From positions 141,189 through 205,188 of the forward strand of contig JAOTRV010000005.1 of assembly GCA_030247575.1 (NCBI GenBank): a DNA stretch of 64,000 nucleotides. Reading direction: 5' to 3'. This stretch comes from Sulfuritalea sp. GTDB taxonomy: Bacteria > Pseudomonadota > Gammaproteobacteria > Burkholderiales > Rhodocyclaceae. This document shows positions 14,652-23,375 of this stretch, one piece after another (position 1 is the first letter of the stretch; each line of letters opens with the position of its first letter). A program made the position numbers and the translations under genes. Below the pieces are notes generated by a model. It saw only the letters and a list, made by a program, of their open reading frames with translations, was not told where the DNA came from and ran no database searches.

Positions 14652-16943
14652 TTACTTGACCTTCTTGGCTCCGTTCTGCTCAAGGTAGGTCTTGGCGCGC
14701 AAGCCGAGGTCGGCTGTCTTGACCTGGTATTGCCAGATCTGCTCGGCCCACAGGTTGGCGTTCTCCCAATCCTTCTTGGCGGCGAAGCCTTCATGCTTCT
14801 CTTTCAGGCCCTTGGTCTTGCCCAACTGGTCGAATGCATCCTCGACCATGGCCACGACATCCGGGAAGTCCTTGTAGTTCACGCTGGTGATGTAGGCCAC
14901 CACGGAGTCGATGATCGCCTGAGTATCGGCCACCTTCTTCACCGTCGCCTTGTAGTCGGCTTCCGTGTAGGAACCCTTCGCCAGCGTCGTCTTGGTCGGC
15001 TTCCAGCCCTTCGGCTTGACCAGCAGGTAACCCTGCATCTCCAGGTGCAGCGCCGAGCAGAACTCGGTGCAGTAGTAGGGATAGACGCCTTCCTTGTCGG
15101 CCTTGAACTTGACCGTAACGGTCTTGCCCGGCTCGACCGACGCGTGCGTGTTGTAGGTCGAGACCGTGAAGCCGTGGGTTTCGTCCTGCGCCCGCTCGAG
15201 GTTGGTGAGGTGGATCGTCACTTCGTCGCCGACATCGACTTCGATGGTTTCCGGCGTGATGTGCGAGCGGATCAGCGTGGCGAAGACTTCGGTCTTGTTG
15301 CCCTTCTTGACCGTCTTCTCCTCGCCTGCACGAACCGCGCCCGGATGCGGCTTGTCGGTGCGGCTGTCGGTGCCGACCTTGTAGCGCACGGCCGGCTTCA
15401 GCTTCTTCGCGTCGATGGCGACGACATAGTGCGGCTCGCCCAGCGGCAGCGGCATGTCATACAGCAGCTGCATCTTGTCGCCGCTGATGTCGATCAGCTG
15501 ATGGTTCTGCGGATGCAGCGGACCCACCGGCACGAAACGATCGATCGCCAGCTTGTTCAGCGCAACCAGGTACTTGCCGGCCGGCTTGGTCGAATCGCCT
15601 TCCATGGTCATCAGGTGGCCGATGTTGTAATGCACGCTGAGCTTGTCCAGCACCTTGCCTTCGCAGAAGTTCCACTTCGCCACCTGCGAATCGACATACA
15701 GCGAGGTGTAGGCCACGCAGGACTTGCTGTCGTACTGGGTATGCAGCGGGCCGAGGCCCAGCGATACCTGGGTATGCAGCGCATCCTTCATGCCGATCAC
15801 CGGAATGCCGTAGGGATCCTTGGATTCGAACTTGCCGGCCTTGATGGCGGCCATGATCTTGTCGAAGGAATAGACGGAAACGTGGGTGTCGAGCTTGCCG
15901 GCGACGACGATGAACTTGCCGTCGGGGGTGACGTCGACGCCGTGCGGCGACTTCGGCTCGGGAATCAGGAACAGCACGCCTTCCTTGACCGCGGTTTCCA
16001 TCATCAGCACGTTGTGGCCGTTGATCTGCTTGGCCTTGCCGGCCTTGACCAGTTCCGCCGCCTTCTTCCAGTTGATCACGTGCATGTAGTCGGTGTCCTT
16101 GGCGGAACAACCGGCTTCATACGGCGGGCGACCCTTCTCGATGCCGCCGACGTAACGCTCGGAACAGAAGGAATTGGTGAAGGACCAGCCGTCGGACGGA
16201 CCCTTGCCGGCGTCGGAAAGGTCCTGCGAGTAGGGCGGCAGTTCGAGGGAGAAGGACTCCTTCGGCACGATGCGGCCTTCCTTGCGGTCGAATTTCCAGT
16301 AGGTGACGCCGCCGCGGTACTTCTCGTTGAACTCTTCGAGCGGGAAGAACTTCTTGTTCTCGAGCGGAGCGGCATACTGCGCGGCCTCGATCACATACTC
16401 GCTGTTGCTGGTGACGAAAGCGCCGCCGTGCTCGGACTTGAAGATCGGATTGACCACGATCTGCTTGGTCTCGAAGTCGCGCAGATCAACCACCGCGAGG
16501 CGGGGATTGGCCTTGTCGTTGATGAACAGGAACTGGCCGTCGTATTCGCCGTTGGTCTCGGAAATCGCCGGATGGTGGGTATCGCCCCAGGTGATGTCCT
16601 TGCCGTCGATGCGGCCCTGCTTGAGCACGGCCTTCGAGTTCTCGTCGAAGCCATAGCCCTGCCAGGGTTCCGGCGTGAACACGCCGATGTACTTGAGGAT
16701 GCGCATCGAGGGCACGGCATAGACGATGATCTGGCCCGACTGGCCGCCGGAACTGAAAGCGACGAACTCGTCGCGCTTGCCGGTCGGCACGTAGGTCTTG
16801 GCCGCCGCCAGCAGATCCTGCTGGCTCAGACCGCGCGCCTTGAGCACATCCTGCAGGGTGTCGGCGGACCAGGCTGCGGTCGCCGCCAGCCCCATCCCGG
16901 CCGCGAGCAGCAGCGAGGTGGCTTGCTTGTTAAACTGCTTCAT
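14652..16943 (-). CDS. nosZ: NosZ, nitrous oxide reductase, clade II type
   Basis: Reduces N2O to N2 in the periplasm. The 763-residue protein starts with a Sec-type signal (MKQFNKQATSLLLAAGMGL, no twin arginine), a hallmark of clade II. The seven-bladed propeller carries the CuZ histidines (GDTHHP, SPHGVDV, LDTHVSVY, GPLHTQYD, NIGHLM, GEPHY). The C-terminal cupredoxin holds CuA: H590, C625, C629, H633, M636 (YCTEFCSALHLEM). Beyond it lies an extension of about 120 residues without a CxxCH motif. GGGAG lies 7 bases before ATG 16943. Upstream are an FNR-type box and two RegA-type sites. Confidence 0.97.
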   Translation of the reverse strand: MKQFNKQATSLLLAAGMGLAATAAWSADTLQDVLKARGLSQQDLLAAAKTYVPTGKRDEFVAFSSGGQSGQIIVYAVPSMRILKYIGVFTPEPWQGYGFDENSKAVLKQGRIDGKDITWGDTHHPAISETNGEYDGQFLFINDKANPRLAVVDLRDFETKQIVVNPIFKSEHGGAFVTSNSEYVIEAAQYAAPLENKKFFPLEEFNEKYRGGVTYWKFDRKEGRIVPKESFSLELPPYSQDLSDAGKGPSDGWSFTNSFCSERYVGGIEKGRPPYEAGCSAKDTDYMHVINWKKAAELVKAGKAKQINGHNVLMMETAVKEGVLFLIPEPKSPHGVDVTPDGKFIVVAGKLDTHVSVYSFDKIMAAIKAGKFESKDPYGIPVIGMKDALHTQVSLGLGPLHTQYDSKSCVAYTSLYVDSQVAKWNFCEGKVLDKLSVHYNIGHLMTMEGDSTKPAGKYLVALNKLAIDRFVPVGPLHPQNHQLIDISGDKMQLLYDMPLPLGEPHYVVAIDAKKLKPAVRYKVGTDSRTDKPHPGAVRAGEEKTVKKGNKTEVFATLIRSHITPETIEVDVGDEVTIHLTNLERAQDETHGFTVSTYNTHASVEPGKTVTVKFKADKEGVYPYYCTEFCSALHLEMQGYLLVKPKGWKPTKTTLAKGSYTEADYKATVKKVADTQAIIDSVVAYITSVNYKDFPDVVAMVEDAFDQLGKTKGLKEKHEGFAAKKDWENANLWAEQIWQYQVKTADLGLRAKTYLEQNGAKKVK

Positions 16944-17014
16944 GTTTGTAGCTCCCATTTCCGATTGAAACTTCGTTGGCACAGCTTCCGATGCATCTAC
17001 TTCCCGATCGCCAC

Positions 17015-17031
17015 TGCGACACTATGCCGCT
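17015..17031. promoter_or_regulatory. RegA/PrrA-type site, copy 2 (nosZ promoter)
   Basis: TGCGACACTATGCCGCT contains GCGAC-N5-GCCGC, one base off a perfect inverted repeat. It abuts copy 3 at 17031-17047, forming a tandem pair in the nosZ leader or promoter. Confidence 0.5.
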
Positions 17032-17047
17032 GCGACAATATGTCGCG
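17031..17047. promoter_or_regulatory. RegA/PrrA-type site, copy 3 (nosZ promoter)
   Basis: TGCGACAATATGTCGCG contains the perfect core GCGAC-N5-GTCGC. It is 30 bp downstream of the FNR-type box (toward nosZ), so if that box sits near -41.5 the RegA-type pair would overlap the start point. Activation or repression cannot be told from sequence. Confidence 0.6.
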
Positions 17048-17076
17048 TATTTAACGCCGGAACATGCTGCAAGAGC

Positions 17077-17090
17077 TTGACATAGATCAA
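17077..17090. promoter_or_regulatory. FNR/DNR-type box at nosZ
   Basis: TTGACATAGATCAA has both FNR/DNR half sites with an N4 spacer. It lies between nosZ (start 16943, minus) and the divergent membrane-anchored protein (17120, plus). Confidence 0.7.
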
Positions 17091-17119
17091 ATGCTGCTAC
17101 GCATCAAATCGTCCTATGC

Positions 17120-17620
17120 TTGCATAACACGGAGCTTCGACGCTTTGTGTTGAATCTCGGGAAATCCCAACTGATCAACCTGGCGATGATCGTCGCGCTG
17201 GGTGCCATTGCCATCGTCGGGCACCAGTTGTCGCCGCTGCTGCTGCCGAAAGCCGATGTCACGGGTACGGCAGAACCTGGCTGCGATCTGCAGCAAAAGG
17301 CATGCGCGGCGATATTGCCGCAAGGAGTACGCCTGGAACTCTCCATCACGCCGCGGCCGATACCCTTCCTTCAGGCCTTGCGGGTCGAGGTTGCCGTGAG
17401 TGGCGTCGACGCCAGGAAAGTCGAAGTGGACTTCGCCGGGGAGAGCATGAACATGGGATTCAACCGTGTCGTACTCGCTGCGACCGGCCGCGGCAGCCAT
17501 GCCGGGGAAGCCTCTTTGCCGGTGTGCGTTTCCGGCGGGATGACCTGGGTGGCGACCGTCATGGTGGAAACCGACCGCCAGCGCTTTGCCGTGCCCTTTC
17601 GCTTCGATACCGGGCACTGA
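17120..17620 (+). CDS. Membrane-anchored periplasmic protein, FixH/YtkA-like fold suspected
   Basis: About 166 residues: one N-terminal membrane helix (LINLAMIVALGAIAIVG) and a periplasmic beta-rich domain. The pattern MNMGFNRVVLAATGRGSHAG...LPVCVSGGMTWVATV recalls FixH/YtkA-like domains seen near copper oxidases; this is a resemblance only. It is divergent from nosZ across the FNR/RegA-type sites and converges on regA. No ATG start exists: TTG at 17120 is used, and GTG at 17147 has a GGAG 12 bases upstream and may be the true start. Confidence 0.7.
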   Translation: MHNTELRRFVLNLGKSQLINLAMIVALGAIAIVGHQLSPLLLPKADVTGTAEPGCDLQQKACAAILPQGVRLELSITPRPIPFLQALRVEVAVSGVDARKVEVDFAGESMNMGFNRVVLAATGRGSHAGEASLPVCVSGGMTWVATVMVETDRQRFAVPFRFDTGH

Positions 17621-17650
17621 CCATCGGGCGCCTCCCCGGCGCGCCGGTTG

Positions 17651-18205
17651 CTACTGCCGGGCCGGCCGCTTCGACAACTTGCGCTGCAGGGTGCGCCGAT
17701 GCATGTTGAGCGCCCGCGCCGTGGCGGATATGTTGCCCTTGTGTTCCCGCAGGACGCGCTGGATGTGCTCCCATTCCATGCGTTCGACCGACATCGGGAC
17801 CGCCGAAATCGCTGCCGGCGCGCTGGCGGCGGCAAGGGTTTCATCGGACTGAACGGCGTGGCCGAAGGCGCGCAGCAGCGTATCGACGTCCACCGGCTTG
17901 GCCAGATATTGCACGGCGCCCAGCTTGATCGCATCGACCGCAGTGCTGATGCTGGCGTAGCCGGTCAGGACAACGATCCGGCACGCCGGATCGATCTCGT
18001 GCAAGCGCGGAATCAGCGCCAGGCCGGACTCGCCGGCCAGATTCAGATCCAGCACCACCCAGCCCGGCGCTGCCGCCGCCATCAGGCTCAGCGCCGCTGC
18101 CGCATCCTTGGCGGCCAGCGGTTCGTAGCCGCGCCGCTTCAATGCGCGCACCAGGGTCGCGCTGAAGGTGTCGTCGTCTTCGATGATCAATAGGCGTTGG
18201 TTCAT
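17651..18205 (-). CDS. regA: RegA/PrrA/ActR-type response regulator
   Basis: 184 residues: receiver domain with acidic pocket EDDD (9-12) and phospho-acceptor D53 in WVVLDLNLAGESG, then a short proline-poor linker and a Fis-type helix-turn-helix (GNISATARALNMHRRTLQRKL, about 155-176) almost identical to the invariant RegA HTH. RegA family members control respiration, denitrification and carbon fixation by redox state. The start overlaps the regB stop. Sites of the matching consensus occur at 1051, 17015, 17031 and 19528. Confidence 0.93.
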   Translation of the reverse strand: MNQRLLIIEDDDTFSATLVRALKRRGYEPLAAKDAAAALSLMAAAAPGWVVLDLNLAGESGLALIPRLHEIDPACRIVVLTGYASISTAVDAIKLGAVQYLAKPVDVDTLLRAFGHAVQSDETLAAASAPAAISAVPMSVERMEWEHIQRVLREHKGNISATARALNMHRRTLQRKLSKRPARQ

Positions 18206-19482
18206 GTCGCTCCAGTCATGGCCCGATCTTCCGCGATCGGCAATTCGATGCTGACCCGGCCTCCCCCGCCGGCCGGATTATCCAGCGCAATGCGCCCGCC
18301 CAGCCGCTCGATGGCCGAAAATGCCAGCAGCAAGCCGATGCCGGCCCCGCCATGGCCTGCCGGCAGGGGGACGCGGCCTGCCTGGCGCAGCACCTGGGCA
18401 GGGAAGCCCGGCCCGCCATCGGCGATCAGGATCGTCAATGTCGCACTATCCCACGTCAGCCGGATTCCGATTTCGGCGGCGCTGGCGTCCGCCGCATTGT
18501 TGAGCAGATTGATCAGCGCCTGTTCGAGCGTCGCTTCGGTGACGATCAGCGGCACGCCGGAACCGTTCGCCAGCGTGACCCGGCTCGCCGCCTGCGGCCG
18601 CATCGCGTGCCAGCGCAGGCGAAGCGCTTCCAGCCAGTCACGCGCATCGACGATCTCGACGTGTTCCGGCCGCTGCGTTCCGGTTCGTTCCGACAAGGTG
18701 CTGATGATGCCCTTGCAGACGTCGATCTGTTCCATCACCAATGAAAGATCCTGGCGCGCCTCGGCGTCGAGACCGGCGTCCCGCTCCAGTTCGCCGACGA
18801 TCACCGCGATGGTCGCCAGCGGCGTTCCCAGCTCATGCGCGGCGCCGGCGGCGAGGGCGCCCAGCGCCACCACCCGTTCGTCGCGCAGGGCCTGCTCGCG
18901 CGCCGCCGCCAGCCGCATGTCGCGTTCGCGGATCGACGCCGTCATGCGCGCCACGAACCAGGCGATCATGGCCGCGGACACCACGAAGGTCAGCCACATC
19001 CCGGCCAGATGCAGGCGCGCGGCACGCTCGGCGTCCGCCACGGGCAGCGGCAGGAACTGCCACATCAGCAGTGAATAGATCGCCACGGCGAGCAATGCAA
19101 CGCCCGCCGTAAGCCTTGCCGGCAGGGACAGCGCGGCCACGGCAACCGGCACCAGCAGGAAGGAGATCAGCGGATTGGCGGCCCCCCCGGACAGATACAG
19201 CAGGATGCCGAGCGCCGCCAGATCGACGCACAACTGGCCGAACAGTTCCGCCGCACCCACCGGCTCGTCGGTACCGGTGCGCCACTGCACATAGGCATTG
19301 AACACGACCATCAGCACCACCACCGCGAACATTGGCAGTTGCGGCAGCACGATGTCGAGAACAGTAGACGCCGACGACACGGCGATCGCGACTGCCGCCA
19401 GCAGCCACCAGCGCAGTATCACCGTGCGCCGCAGGTTCAGCCGCAAATTGGAGCCGTCTTCAGGGATAGTAAGATTCGCCAT
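18202..19482 (-). CDS. regB: RegB/PrrB/RoxS-type redox sensor kinase
   Basis: 426 residues. Six predicted membrane helices (about 20-180) include SGGAANPLIS at 98-107, a variant of the GGxxNPF quinone-binding motif with Leu for Phe. The H-box GAAHELGTPLATIAV holds H216, and C256 (IDVCKGIISTLS) matches the redox-active cysteine of RegB. A HATPase domain follows (NLLNNAADAS, DGGPGFP, GIGLLLAF). It senses quinone/oxygen status and phosphorylates RegA. The N-terminal segment IAVSSAST lies on a copy of the dispersed repeat. Confidence 0.93.
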   Translation of the reverse strand: MANLTIPEDGSNLRLNLRRTVILRWWLLAAVAIAVSSASTVLDIVLPQLPMFAVVVLMVVFNAYVQWRTGTDEPVGAAELFGQLCVDLAALGILLYLSGGAANPLISFLLVPVAVAALSLPARLTAGVALLAVAIYSLLMWQFLPLPVADAERAARLHLAGMWLTFVVSAAMIAWFVARMTASIRERDMRLAAAREQALRDERVVALGALAAGAAHELGTPLATIAVIVGELERDAGLDAEARQDLSLVMEQIDVCKGIISTLSERTGTQRPEHVEIVDARDWLEALRLRWHAMRPQAASRVTLANGSGVPLIVTEATLEQALINLLNNAADASAAEIGIRLTWDSATLTILIADGGPGFPAQVLRQAGRVPLPAGHGGAGIGLLLAFSAIERLGGRIALDNPAGGGGRVSIELPIAEDRAMTGAT

Positions 19483-19527
19483 TGCCGGATTATCCGATAC
19501 GGATCAAGGAAACGCGCATCCGGCGCC

Positions 19528-19544
19528 TGCGACAATACGTCGCG
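19528..19544. promoter_or_regulatory. RegA/PrrA-type site, copy 4
   Basis: TGCGACAATACGTCGCG contains the perfect core GCGAC-N5-GTCGC. It lies in the 86-bp gap between divergent regB (minus) and the c4-type cytochrome (plus), so it could mediate autoregulation of regBA and control of the cytochrome. Confidence 0.6.
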
Positions 19545-19568
19545 CCAACGGATTGATGGACGAATGGA

Positions 19569-20225
19569 ATGAGAAAACATCTTTTGCTCGCCTTGCTGGC
19601 GATGTGCCTCGGCAACCCCGGACACGCCCAGAATCTTGAGAAGGGCAAGGAAATCAACGCCACCTGTGCCGGTTGCCACAGCGAAGCCGGACAGGGCGGC
19701 TCGCGCGGAGAATACCCGCGCCTAGCGGGCCAGCAGGCCAAGTACCTCGAAATTCAACTCAAGGCATTTCGCGCCCGCACGCGGGTGAATATTCCGATGT
19801 ATCCCTACACCCAGGAACGGGAATTGTCGGACGAGGACATCAAGGATGTCTCCGCCTATCTGGCGTCAATCGAGTTGCCGACCAAGTGGCCCGTATTCAA
19901 GGACACGGACGACGCGCTGACGCGCCTGACCCAGACGGAGCGCGTCATGATCATTCCGCGCGCGCCGGGCAACCTCGCCAACGGCGAAGCCATTTACCAG
20001 AAAATATGCGTCACCTGCCACGGCAAGACGGGCATGGGGCGCGCCATGTTTCCGCGGCTGGTCGGCCAATACACGAACTATCTGATGCGCCAGATGGAAA
20101 AGTACGTGGCGGGCGAGCGTCCCCACGATGAAGAGGGCATCGGCGGCCTGCTCAACACGCTCAAGAAAGACGACCTGCAGGACATCCTCGCCTACCTGAC
20201 CTCGATCCAGGAAACGCAGCAGTAG
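19569..20225 (+). CDS. c4-type di-heme cytochrome c
   Basis: 218 residues with a signal peptide (cleavage near GHAQN) and two heme sites, CAGCH (about 35-39) and CVTCH (about 143-147), each followed by the PRLAGQ or PRLVGQ segment typical of cytochrome c4. It probably carries electrons from the bc1 complex to nitrite or nitrous oxide reductase or an oxidase. It is divergent from regB across a RegA-type site and converges on nirH with only 2 bp between stops. Confidence 0.9.
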   Translation: MRKHLLLALLAMCLGNPGHAQNLEKGKEINATCAGCHSEAGQGGSRGEYPRLAGQQAKYLEIQLKAFRARTRVNIPMYPYTQERELSDEDIKDVSAYLASIELPTKWPVFKDTDDALTRLTQTERVMIIPRAPGNLANGEAIYQKICVTCHGKTGMGRAMFPRLVGQYTNYLMRQMEKYVAGERPHDEEGIGGLLNTLKKDDLQDILAYLTSIQETQQ

Positions 20226-20227
20226 AT

Positions 20228-20722
20228 CTATTCCGAAATCCGCAGGCCGGTCTTTTTCAGGATCGCCGTGCTGTAGAGAATGTCATGCGCCCGGCAGGCA
20301 TCGCCCAGCAGGGCGGCTATTTCCTCCACCCTGGCCGCCACCTCTTCCCGGTTCCGGCTATGCACCATGGCGAACAGGTTGTAGGGCCAGTCCGGCAGGC
20401 GGCGCGGACGCCGGTAGCAGTGCGTCACGAAGTCGAGGGCGCCGACACGGGCGCCCAGCGCGTCGATGCGCGCGTCATCGACATTCCACACCGACATGCC
20501 GTTCGCCGTGTAGCCGATGGCGTAGTGGTTGGGCACCGCGCCGATGCGGCGGATGACGCCGACTTCGAGCATGCGCTGCAGGCGCCGCAAGACTTCATCG
20601 CCGCCGATCCCGAGCTGCGCTGCGATGGCATCGTAGGGACGCGATACGCGCGGCAGGCCGGCCTGGGTGGCGACGATCAGGCGCCGGTCGATGGCGTCGA
20701 GTTCGGGTTTCGCCTCAGGCAT
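20228..20722 (-). CDS. nirH: NirH, siroheme decarboxylase subunit
   Basis: 164 residues with an N-terminal AsnC/Lrp-like winged helix (LDAIDRRLIVATQAGLP) and the heme-binding C-terminal domain (FVTHCYRRPRRLPDWPYNLFAMVH). It ends ILKKTGLRISE, as NirH proteins do. NirD, L, G and H form the complex that decarboxylates siroheme to 12,18-didecarboxysiroheme on the way to heme d1. It is the last gene of the nirS operon and overlaps nirG by 8 bases. Confidence 0.9.
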   Translation of the reverse strand: MPEAKPELDAIDRRLIVATQAGLPRVSRPYDAIAAQLGIGGDEVLRRLQRMLEVGVIRRIGAVPNHYAIGYTANGMSVWNVDDARIDALGARVGALDFVTHCYRRPRRLPDWPYNLFAMVHSRNREEVAARVEEIAALLGDACRAHDILYSTAILKKTGLRISE

Positions 20723-21200
20723 TCAGCTTCATCTCCACGAAGTATTCGCGCTCCTTCGGGAAGGCGAATACCTCCAGGCCGGTGGCGGCCTCGATCGCGG
20801 CAATGGTTTCGGCGATCCCCTGCGGCGTGGCGGTGGCGAGCACGAACCACATGTTCAGTTCATGCTCGCGACGGTAGTTGTGCGCCACTTCGGGAAAGGC
20901 GTTCACCAGCGCCGTGACGCGCTCGAAATCGGCTTCGGGCACGCGCAGCGCGGCCAGCACGAAGGCGCCGCCGGCGCGTTCGATCTGGAACATGGGTCCG
21001 AAGCGCGTCAGGACGTGGCGTTCGAGCAGCGAGTCGAGACGCCGCAACAATTCCGCCTCGCCCAGGCCGAGGCTTGCGGCCACCTGGCGGTAGGGCGCGG
21101 CGACCAAAGGGAAACCGCCTTGCAGGGCGTTGATCAGCCGCCTGTCGACCTCGTCCAGATCGGCGGCAGGACCTCTGCCGGGCCGCGCGGTCTCACTCAT
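20715..21200 (-). CDS. nirG: NirG, siroheme decarboxylase subunit
   Basis: 161 residues, same fold as NirH, with YRREHELNMWFVLAT and the diagnostic end FPKEREYFVEMKLNA. The YRREH histidine region is part of the decarboxylase active site in family members. It overlaps both neighbours (nirDL upstream, nirH downstream), consistent with translational coupling. Confidence 0.9.
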   Translation of the reverse strand: MSETARPGRGPAADLDEVDRRLINALQGGFPLVAAPYRQVAASLGLGEAELLRRLDSLLERHVLTRFGPMFQIERAGGAFVLAALRVPEADFERVTALVNAFPEVAHNYRREHELNMWFVLATATPQGIAETIAAIEAATGLEVFAFPKEREYFVEMKLNA

Positions 21201-22200
21201 CGACCGACTCGGCGGCTTCCGGTTCCGGGGCGTCGGTGAAATAACGCGCGCCGCACTGCTTGAAGCGGCGCGTCGAAAACAGTGCCTGGGCCGGCAGGCC
21301 CGCGACCCGGCTCAAGTGTTCGATCACCGGCTGAACATCCTCGCGGGAACGGCCATGCACCATGCAATACAGGTTGCAGGACCATTGCGGCAGGCTGCGC
21401 CGGCGCCGGTAGCAGAGCGTGACGCCGGCCTCGGTGGCGAGCTTCCCGCCGATCCGGTCGACCTCGTCGTCGGGCACGTCGAACACCACCATCGCATTGG
21501 CGCGGAACCCCAGCTCATGGTGGCGCACCACCACGCCGAAGCGCTTGATGAGGCCTTCGTCGAGCCACCCGGCGATCCGGCGCAAGACCTCGTCCTCGCT
21601 CATGCCGACGCGTTCGCCGAGGCGCGCAAAGGGGCGTTCCACCGGATCGAGGCCGGGCTGCAGCGCCGCGATCAAGCGCCTTTCCTGCGCGTCGGGCTCG
21701 CGCAGCGAGGCGCCGGAAATATCGACGCGATGCTTGTGCGGCGACCTCAGGTCGAAGCCGAGATCGATGTGGTATTCCTGCTCCAGCGGCAGCGAGATCA
21801 CTGCGCAACCGGTCTCCTTCTCGATCGCCGCCAGCACCGCCGCCAGCGCAGGCTGGTCCGCGGCCGTGGCGACGAACCACAGGTTGTAACGATGCTCGCG
21901 CTGGTAGTTGTGATTCACTTCCGGCCGCGCACTGACCTGCGCCGCAATCTGTTCGAGCCTTTCGGCGGGAGCGGCCAGTGCGGCCAGCGTCGAGGCGCCG
22001 ACCCGCCGCGGCGCGAACACGGCGCCGACGCGACTGATGGCGCCTCGTGCCTGCAGGCGCTTCAGCGTCGCGAGAATCACCGTGCCGTCGGCGTCTACTC
22101 TTGCGGCAAGCTCGTCGAACGGCCGCGCGACGATCGGAAAGTCGCGCTGCCAGTCGTTGAGCAGGGCGAATTCGAGCGGGCTGTAGGGCGAGTCCATCAT
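21193..22200 (-). CDS. nirDL: NirDL fusion, siroheme decarboxylase subunits
   Basis: 335 residues made of two AsnC-like decarboxylase modules: NirD (about 1-165, YQREHRYNLWFVAT, LEQEYHIDLGFDL) and NirL (about 170-325, LCYRRRRSLPQWSCNLYCMVHG). Fused DL occurs in several denitrifiers. The ATG at 22200 overlaps the nirF stop. The segment RVDADGTVI in the first module lies on a weak copy of the dispersed repeat. Confidence 0.9.
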   Translation of the reverse strand: MMDSPYSPLEFALLNDWQRDFPIVARPFDELAARVDADGTVILATLKRLQARGAISRVGAVFAPRRVGASTLAALAAPAERLEQIAAQVSARPEVNHNYQREHRYNLWFVATAADQPALAAVLAAIEKETGCAVISLPLEQEYHIDLGFDLRSPHKHRVDISGASLREPDAQERRLIAALQPGLDPVERPFARLGERVGMSEDEVLRRIAGWLDEGLIKRFGVVVRHHELGFRANAMVVFDVPDDEVDRIGGKLATEAGVTLCYRRRRSLPQWSCNLYCMVHGRSREDVQPVIEHLSRVAGLPAQALFSTRRFKQCGARYFTDAPEPEAAESVDE

Positions 22201-23375
22201 CAGAATCCGATGCGTGCCGCGCGGCTGGTGAAGAAAATGCCGGATGGCGACTGGACCGGCAGATCGCCCAACTGCCGGAAGGTCCGGGTGTCGTAGATGA
22301 CGACCCGGTTGTCGTCGCGTGCCGACAACCACACCGCCTCGCCGCGCGGGGTGAATTCCATGTGCAGCACGCCCTTGCCAGGCTGCAGGGTCTGCACCAC
22401 CTTGCCCGACAGGGTGTCGATCACCTGCACCCAGCCGTTGTCGGGAAAGGCGAAGTTCACCCAGATCTGGCGTCCGTCGGGACTGGCCATGACGAACACC
22501 GGCTGGCCCTTGACGGCCACGCGGCCGGTTTCCCTCCAGGTCGCCGCATCGGCGACCAGCACCTCGTGGCGGCCGATCGCCGGCAGCCAGGCCCGGCCCG
22601 CCGCAACCGACCAGCCGCGCAGATGCGGCATCTTGAACACCGGCAGCTTCTCCTCGCCGCGGCCGTATTTTTCGAGAATCTTGCGCGCGCCCTTTTCCGG
22701 CTGCCAGAGATCGAGCATGGCTACGCCGTCCTCGCCGAACAGGCCGGCAAGATAGTGACGCCCGTCCGGTGTGACCAGGCCGTCGTAGGGCTGCAGACCG
22801 GCAGGATAGCGCTGGGTGACCGGCCGCTTCGGATCGGAAAAATCGCTGACCCAGATTTCGCCGCCTTCGAACAGCGCATAGGCGAACTTGTTGCCCGGAA
22901 CATCCGCGAGGCCCACCACCTTCGAGAAGCGCCCCGGCTCGTATTCGGCGGGCACTGCGGAGAGCAGTTCGAGTGTTTCCGCATCGAAGGCCTTGATCCC
23001 GCCCGGCGTGTAGTTCTGCGCGACGACGATGCGGCCGTCCTGCGAGATCGAGCCGCCGATGGCGTTGCCCGACTGCACGACGCGCTTGACGATGAGACCC
23101 TGGAGCAAGTCGATCTTGGTCAGCCCGCCATCGCGTCCGAAGACGAAGGCGTAGCGGGCGTCGCGCGAATAGACGACCGAAGCGTGAGAGAGATCGCCGA
23201 GCCCGCCGATGCGGGCATAGGGCTGCCGGCTGCTGGTATTCACCAGGGTGACATGGCCGCTGGCGCGCTCGATGACGAGGCCGAGATCACCGGTGCCGCG
23301 CAGCTGCATCCCGCCGCATCCGCTCAGCAGGGCGACCATCAGACCGGCGAAAAACAGTTGCGCGAGACGTTTCAT
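22200..23375 (-). CDS. nirF: NirF, heme d1 biosynthesis lipoprotein
   Basis: 391 residues: lipobox LLSGCGG at about residues 17-23, then an eight-bladed propeller related to the d1 domain of NirS. NirF acts in the periplasm in a late step of heme d1 synthesis (dihydro-heme d1 precursor handling). The start MKRLAQLFF at 23375 overlaps the nirC stop (ATGA) and has an AGGAT site; a longer upstream frame lacks such support. Confidence 0.92.
   Translation of the reverse strand: MKRLAQLFFAGLMVALLSGCGGMQLRGTGDLGLVIERASGHVTLVNTSSRQPYARIGGLGDLSHASVVYSRDARYAFVFGRDGGLTKIDLLQGLIVKRVVQSGNAIGGSISQDGRIVVAQNYTPGGIKAFDAETLELLSAVPAEYEPGRFSKVVGLADVPGNKFAYALFEGGEIWVSDFSDPKRPVTQRYPAGLQPYDGLVTPDGRHYLAGLFGEDGVAMLDLWQPEKGARKILEKYGRGEEKLPVFKMPHLRGWSVAAGRAWLPAIGRHEVLVADAATWRETGRVAVKGQPVFVMASPDGRQIWVNFAFPDNGWVQVIDTLSGKVVQTLQPGKGVLHMEFTPRGEAVWLSARDDNRVVIYDTRTFRQLGDLPVQSPSGIFFTSRAARIGF

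Noticed and set aside
14730-17054. Long open frame antisense to nosZ
   Set aside because: It has no recognisable protein features and mirrors the codon use of nosZ; a GC-rich shadow.
17621-17650. Terminator between the plus-strand membrane protein and regA
   Set aside because: GC-rich but no clean stem with a T-run in either direction.
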